From the NCBI RefSeq assembly GCF_026229185.1, contig NZ_JAGGJA010000008.1, forward strand, positions 227,988 through 291,987: a stretch of 64,000 nucleotides of DNA, written 5' to 3'. A program made the position numbers and the translations under genes. This stretch comes from Fodinibius salsisoli. Its GTDB lineage: Bacteria; Bacteroidota; Rhodothermia; Balneolales; Balneolaceae. Below the pieces are notes generated by a model, which did not search any database, was not told the DNA's origin, and saw nothing but the letters and a program-made list of their open reading frames with translations. Positions 56,018 through 64,000 of this stretch are shown one piece after another; the stretch's first letter is position 1; every line of letters starts with the position of its first letter.

Positions 56018-59000
56018 TTAGTCTATGTGTATTTCAAGGCCAAGACCCATCATCTCGCGCAGCAGTACCTTAAATGATTCAGGTACATCGCCCTCAGGCA
56101 AGTTCTCGCCTTTGACAATGGCTTCATACACGCGTGATCGGCCTTTAACGTCATCACTTTTAACAGTGAGCATCTCTTTGAGGATGCTGGATGCACCGTA
56201 AGCATACAGTGCCCATACCTCCATCTCACCGAGACGCTGACCACCGAACTGAGCTTTACCACCCAGCGGCTGTTGCGTAATAAGTGAATATGGTCCAATG
56301 GATCGTGCATGCATCTTATCCTCAATCAGGTGGTTGAGCTTCAGCATGTAGATATAACCCACGGTGGTCTTTTGGTCCATTTGCTCACCAGTACGGCCAT
56401 CATAAAGTCTGACCCGGCCATCTTTAGGCAGACCAGCTTTTACAAGCTGCTCTTGAACCTGTTCCTGAGTAGCGCCATCAAAAATGGGGGAAGCAAACTT
56501 CACACCCATCTTCTTCGCAGCCCATCCCAGGATGGTCTCATAAATCTGGCCAAGGTTCATTCGTGATGGTACACCCAGTGGGTTCAGGCAAATATCAACA
56601 GGAGTACCGTCTTTCATATACGGCATATCCTCAACCGGAACCACTTTGGCGATCACACCCTTATTACCGTGTCGGCCGGCCATCTTATCACCAACCTGAA
56701 GCTTACGCTTCTTGGCTACATAGACTTTAGCTTTCTGGATAATGCCAGGTGGCAGATCGTCTCCAACCTGGATCTGATACTTACGTCGCTTGGCTTCAGT
56801 ATCGATTTCTCTTCGCAGATCTCGATAATTACTAAAGAGCAGACGTACATGTTCTACCAATTCATCATCGGTAGCCCATTGAATGTTTTCATTAATTCGT
56901 ACGGGATCAAGCTCTTCAAAATCAGACTTTCGGTATTTTTCTCCTTTCGGAATCAATTCCACGCCGTTAAAGTCGTAGACACCCGGCGAAGTTTTATCGC
57001 GGAGCAGGCTGTAAAGGTTATCAACCATTTTGCTGTTTAGTTCGTCCACCTTTTCGGCATGACGCTCATTCTCCAGCTCAACCTGTTTCTTCTCCTCTTT
57101 TCGGGAAATCTGCTCATCACGCTTACGGCTAAAGAGCTTGGTATCGATTACCGTTCCGGAAACACCCGGTGGTACTTTCAATGAAGCATCTTTAACATCG
57201 CCGGCTTTGTCACCGAAAATAGCACGGAGCAGTTTCTCTTCCGGCGTCGGATCCGTTTCGCCTTTAGGCGTAATTTTACCGACCAGAATGTCACCCGGAT
57301 TAATCTTAGCACCCGTTCGGATGATTCCATGCTCGTCAAGATTTCTGGTAGCATCTTCACTTACATTGGGAATCTCGCGGGTCAGCTCTTCTTCACCACG
57401 CTTGGTGTCGCGAACTTCCTGTTCAAATTCTTCAATGTGGATAGAGGTGTACATATCATCCTGTACTACCCGCTCACTAACCACAATGGCATCTTCAAAG
57501 TTATAACCTCTCCAAGGCATGAAACCAACCAACAGGTTACGTCCAAGGGCAAGTTCCCCTTGATCCGTAGCACAACCATCAGCCAGTGTCTGACCTTTAA
57601 CAACCTTATCACCTACTTCTACAATAGGCTTCTGGTTGATCGTGGTACTTTGGTTAGTCCGCTCAAATTTGGTCAGGTCATACTTTTTAACACCTTCATC
57701 AAAGTAGCAGTTTTGCTCCATTTCCGTACGTTCATATTGTACGTGGATTTCTTTGGAACTTACATAAACTACTTCGCCATCTTTCTCTGCGGTGATGATC
57801 GCACGGGAGTCTTTTGCTGCGCGATATTCAAGACCTGTTCCTACTACAGGGGCTTCAGGTCGAAGCAGTGGTACCGCCTGACGCTGCATGTTAGATCCCA
57901 TCAAAGCACGGTTTGCATCGTTGTGCTCAATAAACGGAATCAAAGCAGCGGCAACCGAAGTCAACTGGTTGGTAGAAACATCCATATACTCAACCTGTTC
58001 CGGCTTGGCCAAACCAACTTCTCCATCACGGAAACGAGAGAAAATATTGTCATTCTTAAACACACCGCTTTTTTCAAGAGGCGCATTAGCCTGAGCAATA
58101 ATGGTCTCATCCTCTTGCTCGGCAGAAAGGTATTCAATTTCCTCTGTGGCTTTACCTTCTTCAATTTTACGATAAGGCGTTTCGAGGAATCCGAAATCGT
58201 TCACCTTGGCATGCACACAGAGTGAGGTAATCAAACCAATATTTGGCCCCTCAGGAGTTTCAATTGGACAGAGACGGCCATAGTGCGTATAGTGGACGTC
58301 ACGAACCTCAAAACCGGCTCGTTCACGGGTCAGGCCTCCAGGCCCTAATGCCGACATACGACGCTTGTGGGTCAGTTCCGCAATCGGATTGGTCTGATCC
58401 ATAAACTGTGACAGCTGATTCGTACCAAAGAAAGTGTTAATGACGGATGAGATGGTCCGTGCATTCACCAGATCTTGTGGCGTCAACTGTTCAGCATCGC
58501 GAGAGTTCATTCGCTCTTTAATGGTACGCGACATACGCGCTAGGCCAATAGAAAACTGCTGACCCAACTGTTCACCGATAGTACGCACACGACGATTGCT
58601 GAGGTGATCAATATCATCCACCTGAGACTTCATATTCTTAAGGCGAATCACCTCTTTAATAATGGCCACAATATCTTCTTTCACGAGATATCGGGTGTCC
58701 ATATCGACATCGATCTTCAACCGCTTGTTAAGCCGATATCGACCAACTTCACCGAGATCGTACTTTTTGTCACTGAAGAACAGCCGTTCTAATACCTGAC
58801 GGGCTGTTTCTGGGTCAGGCATTTCACCAGTACGAATCTGCTGATAAATTTCGCCCAAGGCAGATTCCTCATCGTGCGTTGGATCTTTACGGAGTGTATT
58901 CATAAACACATCCCGCTCGGAGTCTTCCGGCGACATTTGCTGAATACGAACTTCTTCTACTTCAGCTTCTTGCAACAGACCGTAATCATCTTCTGTGAGC

Positions 59001-59851
59001 TCATGGTCAATCTCTAACAGTACATTTCTGCTCAGAGCCTCTGTTACTTCGCCGGTCTCATCATCGACTACTTCTTCCATTTTTTCTTCGATAATATCGA
59101 CAGCAAGGCGCTCACCAACGATATTGTCGTTATAGTTTTTCTTCGAACCAACCTTAACCTTCTCGGAGAGTTCAAAGAGGCTGTATAACTCTTCATCCGT
59201 TGAATAACCGAGGGCACGCAGTAAGGTTGTAAAGGGAACCTTCTTTTTACGATCGATATAGGCCCACAATACATCGCGAATATCCGTAGAAAACTCGATC
59301 CAGGATCCTTTAAATGGAATGACACGCGCATTATACAGCTGTGTGCCATTAGGGTGTACGTTCTGACCAAAGAAAGCTCCTGGTGAACGGTGCAGCTGAC
59401 TTACGATAACCCGTTCAGCCCCATTAATAATGAATGTACCGCGTTCGGTCATCCAGGGAAGGTCCCCTAAAAAGACTTCCTGCTCAATGGTTTCCGTTGT
59501 TTCATCATCGTCATCAACAGCGGAAAGGCGGATCTTGGCTTTCAGGGGGACAGCATAGGATAGACCACGATCCTGGCACTCCTTCATGCTATATTTTGGA
59601 GTGTCTACGCTGTAATACAAAAATTCCAGAATATGGGTCTCACGAGAATCCTGGATTGGGAAATTGTCTTTAAATATCTTTTGCAGCCCTTGTACCTTTC
59701 GGTCTTCAGGAGCTATATCCAGCTGGGTAAAATCATTAAATGACTGTAACTGAATATCTAAAAAATCAGGATAGTCAAGTACATGTTCCGTGCTGGCAAA
59801 TGTTAAGCGGTCGGTGAAAGGGATTTTCTCCATGTTACTTTGTGTACTCAA
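56018..59851 (-). CDS. rpoB: RNA polymerase beta subunit
   Basis: This is a protein of about 1277 residues. Cluster I of the rifampicin pocket reads GTNQLSQFMDQTNPIAELTH, then KRRMSALGPGGLTRERAGFE. The C-terminal blocks GDKMAGRHGNKGVIAKV and GGKAQFGGQRLGEMEVWALY are present. No known high-level resistance change is evident in the rifampicin cluster. I place the start at TTG 59851 because GGAGAGG lies five bases ahead of it; the first ATG is 59833, and the frame itself opens at 59893. It is transcribed after rplL and before rpoC. Confidence 0.97.
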   Translation of the reverse strand: MSTQSNMEKIPFTDRLTFASTEHVLDYPDFLDIQLQSFNDFTQLDIAPEDRKVQGLQKIFKDNFPIQDSRETHILEFLYYSVDTPKYSMKECQDRGLSYAVPLKAKIRLSAVDDDDETTETIEQEVFLGDLPWMTERGTFIINGAERVIVSQLHRSPGAFFGQNVHPNGTQLYNARVIPFKGSWIEFSTDIRDVLWAYIDRKKKVPFTTLLRALGYSTDEELYSLFELSEKVKVGSKKNYNDNIVGERLAVDIIEEKMEEVVDDETGEVTEALSRNVLLEIDHELTEDDYGLLQEAEVEEVRIQQMSPEDSERDVFMNTLRKDPTHDEESALGEIYQQIRTGEMPDPETARQVLERLFFSDKKYDLGEVGRYRLNKRLKIDVDMDTRYLVKEDIVAIIKEVIRLKNMKSQVDDIDHLSNRRVRTIGEQLGQQFSIGLARMSRTIKERMNSRDAEQLTPQDLVNARTISSVINTFFGTNQLSQFMDQTNPIAELTHKRRMSALGPGGLTRERAGFEVRDVHYTHYGRLCPIETPEGPNIGLITSLCVHAKVNDFGFLETPYRKIEEGKATEEIEYLSAEQEDETIIAQANAPLEKSGVFKNDNIFSRFRDGEVGLAKPEQVEYMDVSTNQLTSVAAALIPFIEHNDANRALMGSNMQRQAVPLLRPEAPVVGTGLEYRAAKDSRAIITAEKDGEVVYVSSKEIHVQYERTEMEQNCYFDEGVKKYDLTKFERTNQSTTINQKPIVEVGDKVVKGQTLADGCATDQGELALGRNLLVGFMPWRGYNFEDAIVVSERVVQDDMYTSIHIEEFEQEVRDTKRGEEELTREIPNVSEDATRNLDEHGIIRTGAKINPGDILVGKITPKGETDPTPEEKLLRAIFGDKAGDVKDASLKVPPGVSGTVIDTKLFSRKRDEQISRKEEKKQVELENERHAEKVDELNSKMVDNLYSLLRDKTSPGVYDFNGVELIPKGEKYRKSDFEELDPVRINENIQWATDDELVEHVRLLFSNYRDLRREIDTEAKRRKYQIQVGDDLPPGIIQKAKVYVAKKRKLQVGDKMAGRHGNKGVIAKVVPVEDMPYMKDGTPVDICLNPLGVPSRMNLGQIYETILGWAAKKMGVKFASPIFDGATQEQVQEQLVKAGLPKDGRVRLYDGRTGEQMDQKTTVGYIYMLKLNHLIEDKMHARSIGPYSLITQQPLGGKAQFGGQRLGEMEVWALYAYGASSILKEMLTVKSDDVKGRSRVYEAIVKGENLPEGDVPESFKVLLREMMGLGLEIHID

Positions 59852-59953
59852 AGGAACCTCTCCTTTAAAATTAATTAGATGGTGATGAGCCAAATTTGCC
59901 GCTTCTAAAACTCACTTTTTACAAAGTGGAGGTAGCATGCAAATAGACGCCAA

Positions 59954-59983
59954 TAGCCAATACCGTTAATACGATATTGGCTA
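59954..59983 (-). promoter_or_regulatory. Stem-loop between rplL and rpoB
   Basis: TAGCCAATA pairs with TATTGGCTA perfectly around a 12-base loop in the 160-bp gap between rplL and rpoB. There is no T-run on either strand, so it is not a simple terminator. In E. coli the same gap holds an attenuator and an RNase III site that lower rpoBC expression relative to L7/L12; a similar role is possible. Confidence 0.45.
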
Positions 59984-60011
59984 ATGACAAATTGTGTTTG
60001 TTGATACCTAA

Positions 60012-60380
60012 TTACTTAAGCTCAACTTCAGCACCGGCATCTTCAAGCTTAGACTTCAGGTCTTCTGCTTCAGCCTTGTCAACACCTTCCTTAACGGGAT
60101 TTGGTGCATTGTCAACAAGTTCTTTGGCTTCTTTGAGACCAAGTCCTGTGATGCTTCGAACTTCTTTAATAACGGCAATCTTCTTGTCGCCGGGGCCATT
60201 AAGAATAACGTCGAATTCCGTTTGTTCTTCTTCGCCACCGCCTTCGCCGCCACCAGCAACAACAGCAGGTCCTGCCGCAGGCTTGATGTCATATTCTTCT
60301 TCAAGAACGTTAGCGAGTTCGTTTGCTTCTTTTACTGTTAAATTGACTAATTGTTCAGCTAAATCTTTAACGTCAGCCAT
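60012..60380 (-). CDS. rplL: Ribosomal protein L7/L12
   Basis: The 122-residue acidic stalk protein has an N-terminal dimerisation helix pair ([20 protein letters not shown]), a flexible Ala/Gly/Glu hinge (about 34-52), and a factor-binding C-terminal domain with [20 protein letters not shown] followed by [15 protein letters not shown]. Several dimers bind L10 and recruit translation factors. Length and order match the usual rplJ-rplL pair. Confidence 0.98.
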   Translation of the reverse strand: MADVKDLAEQLVNLTVKEANELANVLEEEYDIKPAAGPAVVAGGGEGGGEEEQTEFDVILNGPGDKKIAVIKEVRSITGLGLKEAKELVDNAPNPVKEGVDKAEAEDLKSKLEDAGAEVELK

Positions 60381-60439
60381 GTTATTTCTCCGATTGATCT
60401 TTGTGAATTGAAAATTCGTGTGTAATTATATTGTAGATA

Positions 60440-60961
60440 TTATTCGCCTTCTTCGGCGATGGTTTCAACGGCTCCGGCAATCGTTCGGCCGGGAGCTTCA
60501 AGTGCACTAACCACGTTAGAAACAGGTGCAAGCAGAAGCCCGACAATATCGCCGATAACTTCGCTCTTGGATTTCATTGCAGCCAAGGTATCCAGCTCTT
60601 CCTCACCGTAATAGTCTCCATCGATGAGGGCAGCTTTAAACTTAGGCCTCTCTGTTTCTTCAAATAATTTTTTAATCACTTTTGCGGGTGCAGCGAGCTC
60701 TTCTTCTACAAAGGCAAAACCATTTTGTTCAGCTAAGTGTGGATACAAATCATCATACCCTCCCACTTCTTCCATGGCTCTTTTCATCAAGGTGTTTTTA
60801 TACACTTTATACTTGATATCATCTTCATAGAATTTGCCACGCATATCGTTGACTTCCTGTACAGACATTCCCGAATAGTTGGCGATATAAAGCGCACCAG
60901 CCTCATTCAGGTTTTCTGTAATTTCATCAACAACTGCTTTTTTTTCTGCTAATGTTGCCAT
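60440..60961 (-). CDS. rplJ: Ribosomal protein L10
   Basis: The 173-residue protein starts MATLAEKKAVVDEITENLNE. It has the RNA-binding globular domain (YIANYSGMSVQEVNDMRGKF, YKVYKNTLMKRAM) and a C-terminal helix for L7/L12 dimers. In many bacteria the L10 complex represses its own mRNA; the leader between rplA and rplJ here is only 24 bp, so a long L10 leader as in E. coli is absent. Confidence 0.98.
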   Translation of the reverse strand: MATLAEKKAVVDEITENLNEAGALYIANYSGMSVQEVNDMRGKFYEDDIKYKVYKNTLMKRAMEEVGGYDDLYPHLAEQNGFAFVEEELAAPAKVIKKLFEETERPKFKAALIDGDYYGEEELDTLAAMKSKSEVIGDIVGLLLAPVSNVVSALEAPGRTIAGAVETIAEEGE

Positions 60962-60985
60962 ATCAGTTTGCGTGTTTTAGAACTT

Positions 60986-61684
60986 CTATACAGAAATTAC
61001 GGATGAACGACTTAATGCTATGCTGGGTCCCATCGTGCTGCTCATAAACGCACTTCTGATATATAATCCTTTAGCAGAAGCGGGTCGGAGCCGCAGAACC
61101 TCTTGTAAAAATCGCATAGTGTTTTCGCGTAACTCACTGGCGTCAAAACTGGCCTTTCCAACTGATGCGTGCAGAATTCCATATTTATCTACACGAAAAT
61201 CAATCTTTCCGGCTTTTGCTTCTTTGACAGCCTCAGCCACGTCATTAGTTACCGTTCCACTTTTCGGATTGGGCATAAGTCCACGAGGGCCTAAAACACG
61301 GCCAAGCTTTCCTATTTGTCCCATAACATCCGGAGTGGCAACAATAACATCGACATCAGTCCATCCTTCTTCAATTTTTTCGATATACTCTTCAAGACCT
61401 ACATGATCTGCTCCGGCCTCTTCAGCTTCCTCCTGCTTAGCTTCGCTTACCAAAGCTAAGACGCGAACTTCCTTACCGGTGCCGTGAGGCAAGGTAACGG
61501 ATCCACGTACCATCTGATCGGCATGCCGGGGATCAACTCCCAGGCGAAGGTCCAGATCGACGGATTCATCAAAATTTGCTGATGAGGCTTTTTTCACAAG
61601 ATCACAAGCTTCCTCCAGAGTATATTCCAACTCGGGATCAATGAGCTTTGCGGCCTCTTGGTATTTTTTTCCTCGTTGTGCCAT
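60986..61684 (-). CDS. rplA: Ribosomal protein L1
   Basis: The 232-residue protein starts [20 protein letters not shown]. The signature block [18 protein letters not shown] is present with [20 protein letters not shown]. It binds 23S rRNA at the L1 stalk and, in several bacteria, represses the rplK-rplA mRNA. It lies 17 bp after rplK. Confidence 0.98.
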   Translation of the reverse strand: MAQRGKKYQEAAKLIDPELEYTLEEACDLVKKASSANFDESVDLDLRLGVDPRHADQMVRGSVTLPHGTGKEVRVLALVSEAKQEEAEEAGADHVGLEEYIEKIEEGWTDVDVIVATPDVMGQIGKLGRVLGPRGLMPNPKSGTVTNDVAEAVKEAKAGKIDFRVDKYGILHASVGKASFDASELRENTMRFLQEVLRLRPASAKGLYIRSAFMSSTMGPSIALSRSSVISV

Positions 61685-61701
61685 AATGTGTTTAAACCTT
61701 C

Positions 61702-62133
61702 CTATTTATCTCTTAGCACTCGAAGCCCCATACTTCGGGCAGTACCTGCAATCATTTCAGCAGCGTTTTCTACCTCAAAAGCATTGAGATCCTGCATTTT
61801 CTGCTCTGCTATCTCTTTGCACTGGGTCCATGTTACCTGGCCTACCTTCGTACGGTTAGGCTCTCCGGAACCGGATTTAATCCCAGCAGCTTTCTTTAGC
61901 AATACTGCAGCAGGTGGAGTCTTTGTTATGAAAGTGAAAGACTTATCCTGATACACCGTTATTTCAACCGGAATAATAGTTCCGGCATCTTCTTGGGTAG
62001 CAGCATTAAAAGCCTTACAGAACTCCATAATATTGATTCCAGCCTGACCTAAAGCAGGTCCGACGGGTGGCGCAGGATTTGCCTGACCGCCCCGAATCTG
62101 GAGCTTAAGTACTTGATCTACTTTTTTTGCCAT
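61702..62133 (-). CDS. rplK: Ribosomal protein L11
   Basis: The 143-residue protein starts [20 protein letters not shown], with [20 protein letters not shown] as the thiostrepton-contact region and the C-terminal RNA-binding domain near 75-143. It forms part of the GTPase centre on 23S rRNA and is needed for RelA activation in organisms that have it. Confidence 0.98.
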   Translation of the reverse strand: MAKKVDQVLKLQIRGGQANPAPPVGPALGQAGINIMEFCKAFNAATQEDAGTIIPVEITVYQDKSFTFITKTPPAAVLLKKAAGIKSGSGEPNRTKVGQVTWTQCKEIAEQKMQDLNAFEVENAAEMIAGTARSMGLRVLRDK

Positions 62134-62209
62134 TTGAATTTACTGCTTATACTTATCTGTTTGTTGCCGCGTAATAGCTCACTTTTGCATCAAGTGATTT
62201 TAAATGTGG

Positions 62210-62779
62210 TTAAGTTGCAGGTTCTACCTGGTTCACATCAACTTCAACCGGGGTCTTTCGACCAAAAATACTTACAAGAACACGTAGCTTAAGTTTTTCA
62301 GTATTAACTTCTTGCACGGTTCCGTCAAAATCTTTGAATGGGCCATCTATGACTTTTACGATATCACCTTCGTCATAGGGAATTTCAATCTTACCGCCCT
62401 CTTCCATCATATCTTCATTATCCTGCACTCGGCCTAAAATTCGATTCACTTCGGCCTTTCGTAGTGGCTTCGGTACATGCTGGGTCTTTCCCGTCTTCAG
62501 AAAACCTATGGTAGACGGAGCCCCCTGAATGAGGTTATTCACCTCTTCATCATACAGGGTTTTCAGCAAAATATAACCGGGAAAAAAGTTTTTCTCACGT
62601 GTTCGCTTTTTTCCTGAACGAATCTCAATAACAGTCTCAGTAGGTATCAACACCTCACTGATCTTGTCTTCCAGCCCCTGCATTTCGATCTCACGATCCA
62701 AATACCGCTTCACCTTCTTCTCGTGACTGGAAAAGACACGAACTACATACCATTTATACTGATCGTCGTCTTGTGTCAT
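62210..62779 (-). CDS. nusG: Transcription termination/antitermination factor NusG
   Basis: The 189-residue protein has an NGN domain (KWYVVRVFSSHEKKVKRYLD, KNFFPGYILLKTLYDEEVNN, PSTIGFLKTG) and a KOW domain (DEGDIVKVIDGPFKDFDGTV). It binds RNA polymerase beta' and links it to Rho or to ribosomal S10. Its ATG overlaps the secE stop (ATGA), showing translational coupling. Confidence 0.98.
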   Translation of the reverse strand: MTQDDDQYKWYVVRVFSSHEKKVKRYLDREIEMQGLEDKISEVLIPTETVIEIRSGKKRTREKNFFPGYILLKTLYDEEVNNLIQGAPSTIGFLKTGKTQHVPKPLRKAEVNRILGRVQDNEDMMEEGGKIEIPYDEGDIVKVIDGPFKDFDGTVQEVNTEKLKLRVLVSIFGRKTPVEVDVNQVEPAT

Positions 62780-62958
62780 TGATAAAGTGTCTCTAAAATC
62801 GTGCTATATACTTGATCTACTGCGAAAATAAATCCAGACAGGAGGATAGTAAAGATGACCACCACTATGGTATAGTCAACCAGTTCATCTTGGTCTGGCC
62901 AAGAGACTTTCTTCATCTCTTTGCGGACATCTTCTAAAAATTGCTTAATCTTATCCAT
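62776..62958 (-). CDS. secE: Preprotein translocase subunit SecE
   Basis: The 60-residue protein is the short, single-helix form of SecE: an amphipathic N-terminus IKQFLEDVRKEMKKVSWPDQ, the conserved KKVSWP hinge, and one membrane helix, YTIVVVIFTILLSGFIFAVD. It stabilises SecY in the inner membrane. It lies between tRNA-Trp and nusG in the standard order. Confidence 0.97.
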   Translation of the reverse strand: MDKIKQFLEDVRKEMKKVSWPDQDELVDYTIVVVIFTILLSGFIFAVDQVYSTILETLYQ

Positions 62959-62983
62959 GAGTTAATAATCAGTTCTATACTTG

Positions 62984-63056
<73 letters not shown>

Positions 63057-63128
63057 ATATGCCAAGAGAATAGATCCAACCGAACCTATTCTCTCAAACA
63101 ATTTTAAGAGCTAAGTACTTTTTAGTAC

Positions 63129-64000
63129 TTATTCAATAATTTCAGTTACCACGCCGGCGCCGACGGTGCGGCCTCCTTCGCGGATCGCAAATCGCAACCC
63201 TTCCTCCATGGCTACCGGCTGGATCAACGTCACGTCCATCGTTACGTTGTCGCCCGGCATCACCATCTCTACGCCTTCCGGCAGCTGGCAGCTGCCCGTT
63301 ACGTCGGTCGTACGGAAGTAGAACTGCGGGCGGTAGCCTTTAAAGAACGGCGTATGACGGCCGCCTTCGTCTTTGCTCAGCACATACACCTCGCAGGCAA
63401 ACTTCGTGTGCGGGGTAATCGAGCCGGGAGCACACAGCACCATTCCGCGCTGCAGGTCTTCCTTGTCGATCCCACGCAACAGGATACCGGCGTTATCACC
63501 AGCCTGCCCTTCATCGAGCATGCGGCGGAACATCTCAATACCTGTCACTACGCTTTCCAGCGGGTCTTCTACAATACCTACAATCTCAATTTCATCATTC
63601 AGCTTCACTACGCCACGCTCGATACGACCCGTCGCCACCGTTCCGCGGCCGGTGATAGAGAAAATGTCTTCTACCGGCATCAGGAAGGGCTTCTCCACAT
63701 CACGCTCGGGGGTAGGAATGGTTTCATCAACCGCGTCCATCAGATCCAGGATCGCTTGCTCATGCTCTTCCTCGCCTTCCAGGGCCTTCAGGGCGGAGCC
63801 TTTAATCACGGGAATATCGTCGCCGTCAAATTCATAGTTACTCAGTAGCTCCCGGACTTCCAGCTCGACCAGTTCAATCAGCTCTTCGTCGTCAACCAGG
63901 TCGGTCTTGTTCATAAAGACCACAATCTGGGGCACCCCTACCTGGCGGGCCAGCAGGATGTGCTCGCGGGTCTGCGGCATCGGGCCGTCAGTGGCCGCTA
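63129..64000 (-). CDS. tuf: Elongation factor Tu, cut by window end
   Basis: The frame runs to the window edge, so the N-terminal third with most of the G domain is missing. Visible are the G4 motif in [21 protein letters not shown]5 in [13 protein letters not shown], and domains 2 and 3 ([60 protein letters not shown]). The open frame continues upstream of the first Met seen with [10 protein letters not shown], confirming truncation. It delivers aminoacyl-tRNA to the ribosome. It is followed by tRNA-Trp and secE. Confidence 0.98.
   Translation of the reverse strand, partial: AATDGPMPQTREHILLARQVGVPQIVVFMNKTDLVDDEELIELVELEVRELLSNYEFDGDDIPVIKGSALKALEGEEEHEQAILDLMDAVDETIPTPERDVEKPFLMPVEDIFSITGRGTVATGRIERGVVKLNDEIEIVGIVEDPLESVVTGIEMFRRMLDEGQAGDNAGILLRGIDKEDLQRGMVLCAPGSITPHTKFACEVYVLSKDEGGRHTPFFKGYRPQFYFRTTDVTGSCQLPEGVEMVMPGDNVTMDVTLIQPVAMEEGLRFAIREGGRTVGAGVVTEIIE

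Overview
The window is a single contiguous piece of chromosome from a Gram-negative bacterium of the Bacteroidota/Rhodothermota/Balneolota group. Balneolota is my best guess. The evidence is a SusC/SusD pair, several lipoproteins, tRNA genes without encoded CCA, a short type-3 ProRS, and one TTTG-N21-TATATTTA promoter-like site ahead of a tRNA. Many proteins are acidic (L7/L12, EF-Tu, DUF1508), which would suit a salt-adapted organism, but that is inference. No phage, integron, CRISPR array, rRNA operon or intact insertion sequence was found.

Left part (1-24.4 kb) is mixed housekeeping. It holds a truncated superoxide dismutase, an SthA-type transhydrogenase, aspS with a DUF429 gene, an orphan NarL-type response regulator, and a TIM-barrel sugar isomerase. 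Next comes a block with two Crp/Fnr-like regulators around an SDR and a VTT membrane protein, then an MBL-fold hydrolase. A roughly 1.06 kb gene-free repeat region follows. After it come a Gfo/Idh/MocA oxidoreductase, tRNA-Met, proS, an operon of PAP2-like protein, Nnr (NAD(P)HX repair) and VanZ-like protein, two tandem TonB paralogues, NUDIX and DUF1844, a DUF1080 protein, DUF1015-serC, and a rhomboid protease. tRNA-Thr(CGU) closes the block.

Middle part (24.4-39.2 kb) holds an RlpA-like lipoprotein, a stand-alone CrtI-type desaturase, a lipoprotein amidase, a FSA/TalC-type transaldolase, and an efflux operon with one periplasmic adaptor and two different RND pumps (MdtABC-like, without an outer-membrane channel gene). 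Small membrane proteins (zinc ribbon, DUF3592, YtxH) follow.

39.2-51.2 kb on the minus strand is a compact fructan/sucrose utilisation locus: lacI-type regulator, susC, susD, a divergent GH32-like lipoprotein, a classical GH32 lipoprotein, an MFS sugar porter and a PfkB fructokinase. Fructan would be bound and imported by SusCD, cut by the two lipoprotein hydrolases, taken up by the porter and phosphorylated as fructose. Two LacI-type palindromes lie upstream of susC.

51.3-64 kb carries a DUF1508 gene and the core order tuf-trnW-secE-nusG-rplK-rplA-rplJ-rplL-rpoB-rpoC on the minus strand. tuf is cut by the window end. Both rpoB and rpoC appear to start at TTG behind strong Shine-Dalgarno sequences.

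No clearly new biochemical system was found. The least explained items are non-coding: a family of short intergenic elements with GGCTTTGCAAA-like inverted ends, a tandem pair of 145-bp repeats, a 110-bp element with perfect 9-bp inverted ends beside lacI, and a branched palindromic element before the PAP2-like gene.
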